A stretch of 6,217 nt of DNA from an uncultured Micrococcales bacterium (GTDB lineage Bacteria; Actinomycetota; Actinomycetes; Actinomycetales; Microbacteriaceae): contig CAJXMQ010000057.1 of NCBI GenBank assembly GCA_913056225.1, forward strand, positions 1-6,217, written 5' to 3'. Made by a program: the position numbers and the translations under genes. Below, in pieces: positions 1-4,770 of the stretch. The notes under the pieces are model-generated. The model worked only from the letters and a program-made list of their open reading frames with translations. It had not been told where the DNA came from and made no database searches. Position 1 is the first letter of the stretch. Each line of letters begins with the position of its first letter.

Positions 1-2
1 GC

Positions 3-79
3 GGCGGGGTAGCTCAGGTGGTTAGAGCGCACGGCTCATAATCGTGAGGTCGCGGGTTCAAGCCCCGCCCCCGCTACCA
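3..79 (+). tRNA. tRNA-Met (CAT anticodon, elongator type)
   Basis: The sequence folds as a complete cloverleaf. The acceptor stem pairs 3-9 with 69-75 (G-T closing pair), the D stem pairs 12-15 with 25-28, the anticodon stem pairs 30-34 with 42-46 around the loop CTCATAA (anticodon CAT at 37-39), and the T stem pairs 52-56 with 64-68. The discriminator is A76 and the CCA at 77-79 is encoded. The anticodon stem lacks the three G-C pairs of an initiator tRNA, so this is an elongator tRNA-Met. A tRNA-Ile with modified CAT anticodon is less likely given the neighbours. In many actinobacteria this tRNA lies just upstream of the MaoC-dehydratase/murB block. Here an accessory segment starts directly after its 3' end. 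Confidence 0.95.
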
Positions 80-98
80 ATGTCATGAGTCCAGACAT
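31..98 (+). other. Putative attL: tRNA-Met 3' half and flank
   Basis: This stretch covers the tRNA from the anticodon stem to the CCA end plus some downstream bases, and it is partly repeated at 2870-2924. By hand alignment 31-40 match 2870-2879 (8 of 10), 47-79 match 2880-2912 without gaps (25 of 33), and 82-89 match 2913-2920 (7 of 8). tRNA 3' ends are the usual targets of tyrosine recombinases, and an integrated element leaves the functional tRNA on one side, as seen here. The assignment as an attachment half-site is inference. Confidence 0.5.
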
Positions 99-264
99 AG
101 TTAGCAACTAACCCGCAGCAAAAACTCGCGAACCTTTTGATTAGCGAACTATTTCCAGAGCTGCACCTTGAAAAGTTCACTTAACTTGTCAACCCCCCCC
201 GACATTGGTGCTAACAAAGTCGTACTCGTCAGACAACTAATCCTTCTTTTTGGCTTTCACGCGA
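80..264. other. Non-coding gap beside tRNA-Met
   Basis: This 185-bp gap lies between the tRNA 3' end and the end of the leftward cluster, and I see no gene in it. It contains a run of eight C (193-200) and several short related repeats. GTTAGCAAC at 100-108 has an inverted near-copy GGTGCTAAC at 207-215. ACCAATGTC at 76-84, which includes the tRNA end, is inverted as GACATTGGT at 201-209. GCGAAC occurs at 128-133 and 144-149. No stem followed by a T run is visible on either strand, so no intrinsic terminator is called for the tRNA or for the converging cluster. The repeats could be leftover recombinase-binding sites or chance. Confidence 0.4.
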
Positions 265-525
265 CTACCGGGTGTTGTCACGATTTTTTCCCTTGAAAAA
301 ACTGATCAGAACCACAAGCATTCCGCCAATAGTAAGCGCCGCAGAAACGACTAAGAGCAACTGTTCACCGGGACTAGTTCGCAGGGCAGCTATGCCGCCC
401 TCCGAGGTTTCGAGTCCGAGATCCTCAAGATACATGTATTCAGAGAAGCCACTCGCCCAAAGTGTGTAACCCATCGCGACCCCAACAGAGAGGATTGTAA
501 GTGCAAAGTTTCTCAACGATTTCAA
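265..525 (-). CDS. Small two-TM membrane protein downstream of the secreted protein gene
   Basis: I do not recognise a family. The 86-residue product has two clear hydrophobic helices, at about 6-25 and 56-77, joined by a 30-residue acidic loop. The tail (KGKNRDNTR) and the N-terminus (KSLR) are basic, so both ends should face the cytoplasm and the loop the outside. The start chosen is TTG at 525-523, one base after the TAA of the upstream gene. A GGAGG (537-541, minus strand) lies 11 bases upstream inside that gene, which suggests coupled translation. A second TTG at 516-514 is possible. The frame stays open upstream to an ATG at 702, but that would overlap the upstream gene by about 175 bases with non-membrane sequence, so I reject it. 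As last gene of the cluster it could be a partner or protector of the secreted protein, which is inference. Confidence 0.65.
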   Translation of the reverse strand: MKSLRNFALTILSVGVAMGYTLWASGFSEYMYLEDLGLETSEGGIAALRTSPGEQLLLVVSAALTIGGMLVVLISFFKGKNRDNTR

Positions 526-526
526 C

Positions 527-1453
527 TTAAGACCAACCTCCAGAGTAAGGATTGCACCGGTAGAGCGGAAAAGAAATTGACCAGTTAACCAAAGGTCGCC
601 ATGACTCCAGGTTGTATTCCGGAAGGCTAGCTGGCAGTCCAGCGATGTGGCAATAGAACTGTTCTTGGATGGTGTTGGTCCAGCGCCATGATTGGCTGCC
701 AAGCTTCGTTAGGACCTCATCTCTATGCGCAAACCAGGTTCCCAGACCAGCCATTACTTGGCCCCATGGGGTCGGAGTCACATTGACCTTGTAACCCTTG
801 CCCGTGACATTTGTGATCGACGGCCATCCATATAAATCGACACCCAACCAAGGGTCGGCGACAATCGGATACTCGTAAGTCCCGTCTTGGTGGTCAACAT
901 GCTGAATCAATTCACCTTTCACAATTTCAAACCTGGTATCAACACTTTGACCCGAAGCATCCAATGCCCAAGGCGAGGAAATTCCGCCAATCATTCTTCC
1001 CGAAGCGTTGAGAATGAGAACCTCACCCGTATCAATAATCGACACAGTAGCTCCAGCGGGGATCCCTAACTTAAAGCGGAGGGTTTCACTGGATTCGTCC
1101 GAATTGATTACTGCTGCCGTTTGTACCGATCCGTCAGATTTTGGCACTGGAATATAGTCCACCCCGGCAGCATCAGAGATTACCCTGAAGGTCGCCCCAC
1201 GAAACTGAACCATTTTTTCGAGTTTCAGATTTCTGACCTCGAGCGTCACACCGCGTTCGATTGAACTAAACAGGCGTCCTTGCTGCTCAATATTTGACGC
1301 TCGCCCAATTCTGCTCTGATTCTCAAATACTTCAGGAGCTGAAAGTAGTACGGCCTCAAGAGACCTTGTCTGTGTGTCGGCTATCGCAGCTTGAAAGCCC
1401 CCCATTGAAACGACTGTCGCAATCAATAATCCGAAAAAGCGCCTTGTTTTCAT
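527..1453 (-). CDS. Secreted DUF2599-type protein
   Basis: The 308-residue product begins with a Sec signal peptide: basic KTRR, hydrophobic 6-20, and probable cleavage after AIA at 25. The middle (about 70-200) resembles a module of secreted actinobacterial proteins, with PWALDA at 161-166, VDH at 186-188 and YPIVADPW at 195-202. The C-terminal part (about 203-303) fits DUF2599 as I recall it: VTPTPW (225-230), EQFYCH (264-269), a YNLESWRP stretch at 280-287 and CNP at 300-302. The protein has only two cysteines, C268 and C300, both in the C-terminal domain and suited to a disulfide outside the cell. Its function is unknown. The ATG at 1453 is preceded by a strong ribosome site (AGGGGGAGAG). 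It follows the small membrane gene by 34 bp and is followed one base later by the two-TM gene, so it probably belongs to one operon. Family assignment is from memory of motifs. Confidence 0.75.
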   Translation of the reverse strand: MKTRRFFGLLIATVVSMGGFQAAIADTQTRSLEAVLLSAPEVFENQSRIGRASNIEQQGRLFSSIERGVTLEVRNLKLEKMVQFRGATFRVISDAAGVDYIPVPKSDGSVQTAAVINSDESSETLRFKLGIPAGATVSIIDTGEVLILNASGRMIGGISSPWALDASGQSVDTRFEIVKGELIQHVDHQDGTYEYPIVADPWLGVDLYGWPSITNVTGKGYKVNVTPTPWGQVMAGLGTWFAHRDEVLTKLGSQSWRWTNTIQEQFYCHIAGLPASLPEYNLESWRPLVNWSISFPLYRCNPYSGGWS

Positions 1454-1463
1454 CTCTCCCCCT
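1454..1463 (-). promoter_or_regulatory. Strong ribosome binding site of the DUF2599-type gene
   Basis: On the minus strand AGGGGGAGAG lies directly before the ATG at 1453. It is the clearest Shine-Dalgarno-like site in the leftward cluster. It supports this ATG as the start and suggests the secreted protein is made in larger amount than its neighbours, which have TTG or weakly led starts. Confidence 0.55.
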
Positions 1464-1473
1464 AGTGAGATAT

Positions 1474-1485
1474 CTACATATGTAG
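1474..1485. promoter_or_regulatory. Perfect 12-bp palindrome in the gap before the secreted-protein gene
   Basis: CTACATATGTAG is an exact palindrome in the 34-bp gap between the small membrane gene and the secreted-protein gene. It contains the ACAT and ATGT half-elements often met in PadR operators, although here the halves abut instead of being spaced by 8-10 bases. A PadR-type gene lies two genes upstream. It could be an operator for an internal promoter. No good -35/-10 pair is seen beside it, so its role is uncertain. Confidence 0.3.
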
Positions 1486-1487
1486 TT

Positions 1488-1781
1488 TTAATCTACTCCA
1501 GCTCTTGGAACTAAAAATAGGGGAAGTAAAGTCACGAGCCAAAATGGACTTATGAATAAAGCCACAATCAACACGGCTGCAGTGATCTTCCAGTTGTCTA
1601 AGAACCTCCGCCCCATCAAAACTAGTGACAACGTGAGAGCCTCCCGCCATAAGCGCCATAGCTCGCTGGAGGTGAGGCTTGGTTCCGACAGTATCGCTAC
1701 CCACTCCTCGACGTACCTTGACCTCAACTCGGGGCTGCAACCCAGGTAAAACAGTCTTAGCCAGAAACGAGTTGATTTCAA
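1488..1781 (-). CDS. Small membrane protein with RxRYxxEW motif, coupled to the PadR-type gene
   Basis: The 97-residue product has a polar N-terminal part and a long hydrophobic stretch at about 66-92 (one long helix or a short hairpin), ending PRAGVD. Residues 20-27 (RSRYVEEW), followed by a Trp- and Leu-rich helix (LWRLWREAL, 41-49), resemble a motif of small membrane proteins and permease N-termini often found next to PadR regulators in actinobacteria. That comparison is from memory. The start is TTG at 1781-1779, whose TTGA overlaps the TGA stop of the PadR-type gene, a classic arrangement for translational coupling. It could be the membrane partner or target of the regulator. A reading frame at 1474-1842 on the same strand covers the same DNA but lacks membrane or family features, so I take it as a shadow. 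Confidence 0.65.
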   Translation of the reverse strand: MKSTRFWLRLFYLGCSPELRSRYVEEWVAILSEPSLTSSELWRLWREALTLSLVLMGRRFLDNWKITAAVLIVALFISPFWLVTLLPLFLVPRAGVD

Positions 1782-2092
1782 TTGTTTGCAAGCCCAGGTT
1801 GCCCGTTTTTCGGAGAAACAACTTTTCTAGCTTGAGGCTCACCTAGCAGTTTGGGAGCCAGCTCAATCGACTCTGAGGATGTTGAATTTAGCCTGTAGAT
1901 TCTTCTCCTTGCCCCAGGCCTAGAAGGCTCCGTCTCCCATTCGCTCGTTACCATTCCCAACGCCTCCAATCGGGCAAGGATGGGATACACACTCCCGGAC
2001 GGCAAGCCAGTTTCTCTGATGATATGCAGTCCCCAGATTGGCCCTGGACTTGAACCTAAAGTCTCAAGCACCCTCAAAGTGGCGGGACTCAT
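1778..2092 (-). CDS. PadR-family transcriptional regulator, short form
   Basis: This 104-residue product is a winged-helix DNA-binding protein. The helices run through MSPATLRVLETL (1-12) and the recognition segment around LPSGSVYPILARLEALG (30-46), and the wing GARRRIYRL lies at 60-68. This is the standard PadR core, which usually acts as a dimeric repressor. The length fits the short PadR class without the long C-terminal dimerisation domain, and the tail after 70 is low in pattern. I chose the ATG at 2092 because conserved homology begins there. GTG at 2110, six bases after a TATCAT element, and TTG at 2149 are in-frame alternatives, and none has a good ribosome site. It is first gene of the leftward cluster and divergent from the DUF2971-type gene, so it probably controls its own operon and possibly the divergent gene. 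Confidence 0.8.
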   Translation of the reverse strand: MSPATLRVLETLGSSPGPIWGLHIIRETGLPSGSVYPILARLEALGMVTSEWETEPSRPGARRRIYRLNSTSSESIELAPKLLGEPQARKVVSPKNGQPGLANN

Positions 2093-2116
2093 TTTTCGGC
2101 TAGCGCTCACAACAGC

Positions 2117-2122
2117 ATGATA
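2117..2122 (-). promoter_or_regulatory. Possible -10 element (TATCAT) of the leftward cluster
   Basis: On the minus strand TATCAT (five of six to the consensus) lies six bases before a GTG at 2110, in frame with the PadR-type gene. That spacing would make a leaderless transcript beginning at the GTG. No good -35 lies 16-19 bases upstream, so this is weak. Confidence 0.25.
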
Positions 2123-2197
2123 CGCCAGCCGCAAGACCTTAGGCTTCAAATAGCTTGGATCGCATAGTCAAGCAGCACCAAGAAACCAGGGGGCCAT

Positions 2198-2962
2198 GTG
2201 TTTAGGACGTATGAAATTCCAGGGGTTTTCGAAGAGCTAGACCCTCAGCAACCCGTTCTGCGATATTTCAATTTAGTGAAGTTTTTCGATCTGATTGAGA
2301 CTCGCAGTCTCTACTTTGCAGATCCCATTTCTCTAAACGATGAAATGGAAGGTGAGGTAGGACTTCACAATCACAGACACCGTCCTGAGGTCTACGCGGA
2401 TACGCCGGGACTCCTTGAACAACTCGCTGAGGTTGACCGACTAGCTAAACGCTACGCGCTTATCTCTTCTTGGTCTATCGGAAATGACGAGGATTTTCTC
2501 ATGAGCTCAACATACGGGACTCCGCCACCCTGCATCGTTGTCCATACGACTTGGGGGAATCTTCGCCAATCGCTCCGGGGTGAGATTCCTATTTATGGGG
2601 GCCCAGTGCGATACATAGATGTTCACAACAATTGGATCGGCGAAGACACCCTATTTCGGCGGCATATGCATAAGCGAACTAGGTTTGAAGGCGAGAAAGA
2701 GCTTCGCCTGGTTATCGCCTCGCCAGCTCATTTATCAGCAAATTCAGATAGGCAACCCATTGGTCACAAGATTGAAGTGGACCTTGATACTTTGCTTGGA
2801 AGCATCAGCGTGGTTGGAGAATTCTTGCGCTCAAGCACCTCGGAGGCTCTCAAGACCTACCTTTTGTCTACGGATCAGAAGGTTGGGGCTTCAAACACCG
2901 GCCCCGATACTAGTCTTGAGACATGGTCAATCCAGAAATTATCGGAAAAACTTATCCAGTAA
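2198..2962 (+). CDS. DUF2971-type protein, possibly with a host-derived tail
   Basis: The 254-residue soluble protein shows the DUF2971 pattern: LRYF (21-24), LYF (38-40), NDEMEG (47-52), SSWS then NDEDFLMSSTYG (90-107), VRY (137-139), and KRTRFEGEKELRL (159-171), which matches the family's F-E-x-E-K-E-x-R-L stretch. The biochemical function of the family is unknown to me. It is often met in accessory and defence-rich regions, so a defence role is only a possibility. The start is GTG at 2198, with AGGGGG at 2188-2193 just upstream. From about residue 228 the coding DNA overlaps the tRNA-like remnant (2870-2912), and its last 40 bp overlap the hadA-like gene in another frame. The C-terminal residues may therefore be read from chromosomal sequence past an integration junction. 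It is divergent from the PadR-type gene. Confidence 0.7.
   Translation: MFRTYEIPGVFEELDPQQPVLRYFNLVKFFDLIETRSLYFADPISLNDEMEGEVGLHNHRHRPEVYADTPGLLEQLAEVDRLAKRYALISSWSIGNDEDFLMSSTYGTPPPCIVVHTTWGNLRQSLRGEIPIYGGPVRYIDVHNNWIGEDTLFRRHMHKRTRFEGEKELRLVIASPAHLSANSDRQPIGHKIEVDLDTLLGSISVVGEFLRSSTSEALKTYLLSTDQKVGASNTGPDTSLETWSIQKLSEKLIQ
2870..2924 (+). repeat. Decayed tRNA-Met 3'-half copy, putative attR
   Basis: Positions 2880-2912 match tRNA-Met 47-79 in 25 of 33 bases without gaps. They cover the T arm and acceptor 3' side and end in CTA where the tRNA has CCA. Positions 2870-2879 match tRNA 31-40 (8 of 10), with six tRNA bases absent in between. GTCTTGAG at 2913-2920 matches GTCATGAG at 82-89, two bases being skipped. 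The 5' half of the tRNA is not present, which fits a displaced attachment half-site better than a whole duplicated tRNA gene. It ends ten bases before the hadA-like ATG, where the ancestral tRNA end would be if tRNA-Met once directly preceded that gene. The alignment was made by eye. Confidence 0.55.
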
Positions 2963-3366
2963 CAAAGCCCTATGTTGTTGGGCGAGAGAAAATCAGAGAG
3001 TTTGCTCTTGCAACTTTTCATTCTGAAAACTCACCTAGTGTGTCTCTGGAGGCAAGCAAAAAAGCGGGTTTTGGTGACCTTGTTGCGCCACCGACATTTG
3101 CAATTGTGTTGCAGCAACAATCTTTGGAAATGGTGATTGACGATCCCGAGGCAGAACTGGATTTCTCCAGGGTTGTTCACGGTGACCAGGGATTTAGATA
3201 TCAAAGACCAATCGTTGCAGGTGATGAATTGACATCACAGCTGAGCGTTGAAAGTCTCAAAGAACTAGCGGGTAATCAAATGATTACCTTCGTAACCAAG
3301 ATCTTTGATCCCCAAGGTTCAGAGATATCCGAGGCACGTTCAACACTTGTCGTGAGGGGTGGCTGA
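2923..3366 (+). CDS. MaoC-type dehydratase with FAS1-type N-terminal hot-dog fold, HadA-like
   Basis: The 147-residue product matches the HadA-like (FAS1_DH_region) dehydratase subunits of actinobacteria. It has the typical opening MVNPEIIGKTYP, a VGREKIREFA segment (19-28), APPTFA at 55-60 and HGDQGFRYQRPIVAGDEL at 86-103. Such subunits pair with a hydratase-type partner to remove water from (3R)-hydroxyacyl thioesters in fatty-acid synthesis; in mycobacteria the HadA-HadB pair works in FAS-II. The hydratase D/H motif is absent here, as expected for the non-catalytic HadA type. The start is fixed by conserved N-terminal sequence, but there is no clear ribosome site. Its TGA overlaps the next ATG (TGATG), giving a coupled pair. 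The exact acyl substrate in this organism is not known. Confidence 0.88.
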   Translation: MVNPEIIGKTYPVTKPYVVGREKIREFALATFHSENSPSVSLEASKKAGFGDLVAPPTFAIVLQQQSLEMVIDDPEAELDFSRVVHGDQGFRYQRPIVAGDELTSQLSVESLKELAGNQMITFVTKIFDPQGSEISEARSTLVVRGG

Positions 3367-3755
3367 TGGAACTAGGTCAGATCGTATTTGATAAAAAGCT
3401 TCACTTCACTCGTGATTCTTTGGTTAGGTATGCGGGGGCTAGCGGTGATTTCAACCCCATTCACTATCGTGACGATATCGCTCAGCAGGTGGGGCTCCCA
3501 GGTGTCTTAGCCCACGGAATGCTGACTATGGGTGCAGCGATCAGCCCGTTATTTGACGAACTCGGCATAGGGGTTTTGGATTACTCGGTGAGATTTTCAA
3601 AGCCCGTACTAGTCGATGCTGAAAATGGTTCGGAGCTAAATGTCTCAGCCGAGGTGGTTGAGCTCGATGGGGATAAAGCCAAGCTTGCAATCAAAGCTCT
3701 GTTCAATGACCAAACCGTCTTGGCAAAAAGTTTTGCATGGGTAACAAATGCCTGA
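3366..3755 (+). CDS. MaoC-type dehydratase catalytic subunit, HadB-like
   Basis: The 129-residue protein is a single hot-dog domain with the R-hydratase motif: ASGDFNPIHYRDD (25-37) carries the catalytic D28 and H33, followed by GVLAHGMLTMG (46-56). In HadB-type enzymes these residues remove water from (3R)-hydroxyacyl thioesters. The length is close to the usual 140 residues of the HadB family. It begins on the last base of the preceding stop codon and its end overlaps the murB start by 8 bp, so the three genes are almost certainly one operon. The pairing with the HadA-like subunit is inferred from family knowledge and adjacency. Confidence 0.9.
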   Translation: MELGQIVFDKKLHFTRDSLVRYAGASGDFNPIHYRDDIAQQVGLPGVLAHGMLTMGAAISPLFDELGIGVLDYSVRFSKPVLVDAENGSELNVSAEVVELDGDKAKLAIKALFNDQTVLAKSFAWVTNA

Positions 3756-4770
3756 GCTGAAAACCTTCACAACCATCAAAGTTGGCGGTGAACCAAAAAA
3801 CCTAATTGAAGCAACCACCGAGCGGGAACTATTCGACGCCTGTCACAGGCTTTGGGAATCTGGTGAGGATTGGTTTATTCTCGGGGGTGGCTCGAATGTG
3901 GTCTTTGATGATGATGTTTCAGATCTAAACGTGATCAGGGTTATCTCCAAAGGCATAGAGGTCACTGAGACTGAAGAGTATGTATTTATCAAGGCCCAGG
4001 CTGGTGAGAACTGGGATGAGTTGGTTGAATACTGCGTGCAGCAGGGCTATGCGGGTATCGAAGCCATCAGCGGTGTTCCCGGAACCGTTGGCGGATCACC
4101 TGTTCAGAACATCGGTGCCTATGGCCAAGAAGTTAGTGAGACCATCACCAAGATTTCTTTTTTGGATTACCAGTCCAAACAAGAGCTGATTTTAGAAAAC
4201 AAGGATTTGAACTTTTCATATCGAGACAGCGATATCAAGCGTGGTCGAGTTGGCGCCATTGGTTGGGTTGAGTTCAGGCTTAAAAAGCTCAATGGCTTGA
4301 GCGTTCCGATGGCAAGTGGTCAGATAACCAACTATCTGGATAAACCCTATGGCTCGCAACTTCCGCTCCAAGATGTCCGTGAGACAGTTCTGACCCTGAG
4401 GGCGTCCAAGGGCATGGTCATTGATGCCGATGACCCCAACAGTGTTTCCTGCGGAAGCTTTTTTACAAACCCAATCGTTGGTCACATCAAATCCTTAGAA
4501 TTTCCGGAGGATATGCAAAAGTGGAAAATGGATGATGGCCGATTCAAGCTCTCCGCTGGCTGGCTGATTGAAAATGCTGGGGTTGAAAAAGGTTTCTCAC
4601 TCCCCGGATCAAATGCAGCGATAAGCAAAAAGCATGCTTTAGCAATTATCAACGCCGGGGGTGCAACGGCAGCGGAGATATTGGAGCTTGCCAGGTTTGT
4701 GCAGGAGCGAGTTGCAACTAGGTGGGGCGTGAACTTGGTCCCGGAGCCGAATTTGATCGGCTTTAACTAA
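3748..4770 (+). CDS. murB: UDP-N-acetylenolpyruvoylglucosamine reductase (MurB)
   Basis: MurB reduces UDP-GlcNAc-enolpyruvate to UDP-MurNAc with NADPH and FAD, the second committed step of peptidoglycan precursor synthesis in the cytoplasm. The 340-residue product has all key parts: the FAD-binding GGGSN at 46-50, SGVPGTVGGSPVQNIGAYG at 108-126, the YR pair at 158-159, SCGSFFTNP at 234-242 with the proton donor serine S237, AGWLIENAG at 270-278, and a C-terminal PEPNL with the conserved glutamate E333. The YR pair and missing extra loop vary between MurB types, and I did not assign the type. The ATG overlaps the previous gene's end by 8 bp. The gene meets the aminotransferase gene tail to tail with overlapping stops. 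Confidence 0.97.
   Translation: MPELKTFTTIKVGGEPKNLIEATTERELFDACHRLWESGEDWFILGGGSNVVFDDDVSDLNVIRVISKGIEVTETEEYVFIKAQAGENWDELVEYCVQQGYAGIEAISGVPGTVGGSPVQNIGAYGQEVSETITKISFLDYQSKQELILENKDLNFSYRDSDIKRGRVGAIGWVEFRLKKLNGLSVPMASGQITNYLDKPYGSQLPLQDVRETVLTLRASKGMVIDADDPNSVSCGSFFTNPIVGHIKSLEFPEDMQKWKMDDGRFKLSAGWLIENAGVEKGFSLPGSNAAISKKHALAIINAGGATAAEILELARFVQERVATRWGVNLVPEPNLIGFN
4763..4770. other. Convergent stop overlap of murB and the aminotransferase gene
   Basis: TTAACTAA holds the stop codons of both genes: TAA of murB at 4768-4770 on + and TAA of the aminotransferase gene at 4765-4763 on -. There is no intergenic space. The only symmetry beside it is the short palindrome AAAAGCTTTT, too short and loop-less for an intrinsic terminator. 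Confidence 0.85.

Larger units (their letters stand above)
80..2912. mobile_element. Putative decayed tRNA-Met-targeted genomic island
   Basis: About 2.8 kb of accessory genes separate tRNA-Met from the dehydratase/murB block. One side is the intact tRNA 3' end, and the other is a degraded copy of that 3' end (2870-2912), the arrangement left by integration into a tRNA gene. The cargo is a leftward cluster (PadR regulator, small membrane protein, secreted DUF2599-type protein, two-TM protein) and a rightward DUF2971-type gene. No integrase, excisionase, replication gene or transposase is visible, so the segment would be immobile now. The roughly 23% divergence between the repeats implies an old event. 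An alternative is a tandem tRNA duplication whose second copy decayed, with the genes gained separately. Confidence 0.45.

Noticed and set aside
100..112. Hairpin GTTAG-CAA-CTAAC as a terminator after tRNA-Met
   Set aside because: The stem is only five pairs and is followed by A-rich sequence, not a T run, on the + strand. On the minus strand it is likewise not followed by T.
526..702. Upstream extension of the two-TM protein frame to an ATG at 702
   Set aside because: It lies wholly within the DUF2599-type gene in another frame, adds a polar non-family stretch, and would overlap about 175 bp. The TTG at 525 with an upstream GGAGG fits better.
1474..1842. 122-codon minus-strand frame over the small membrane gene
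   Set aside because: It overlaps the PadR-type gene end and the membrane gene, has no recognisable pattern, and lacks the coupled start seen in the other frame.
2146..2168. CATAGT at 2163-2168 as -10 for the DUF2971-type gene
   Set aside because: It matches four of six but has no recognisable -35 at suitable spacing, so it is too weak to list.
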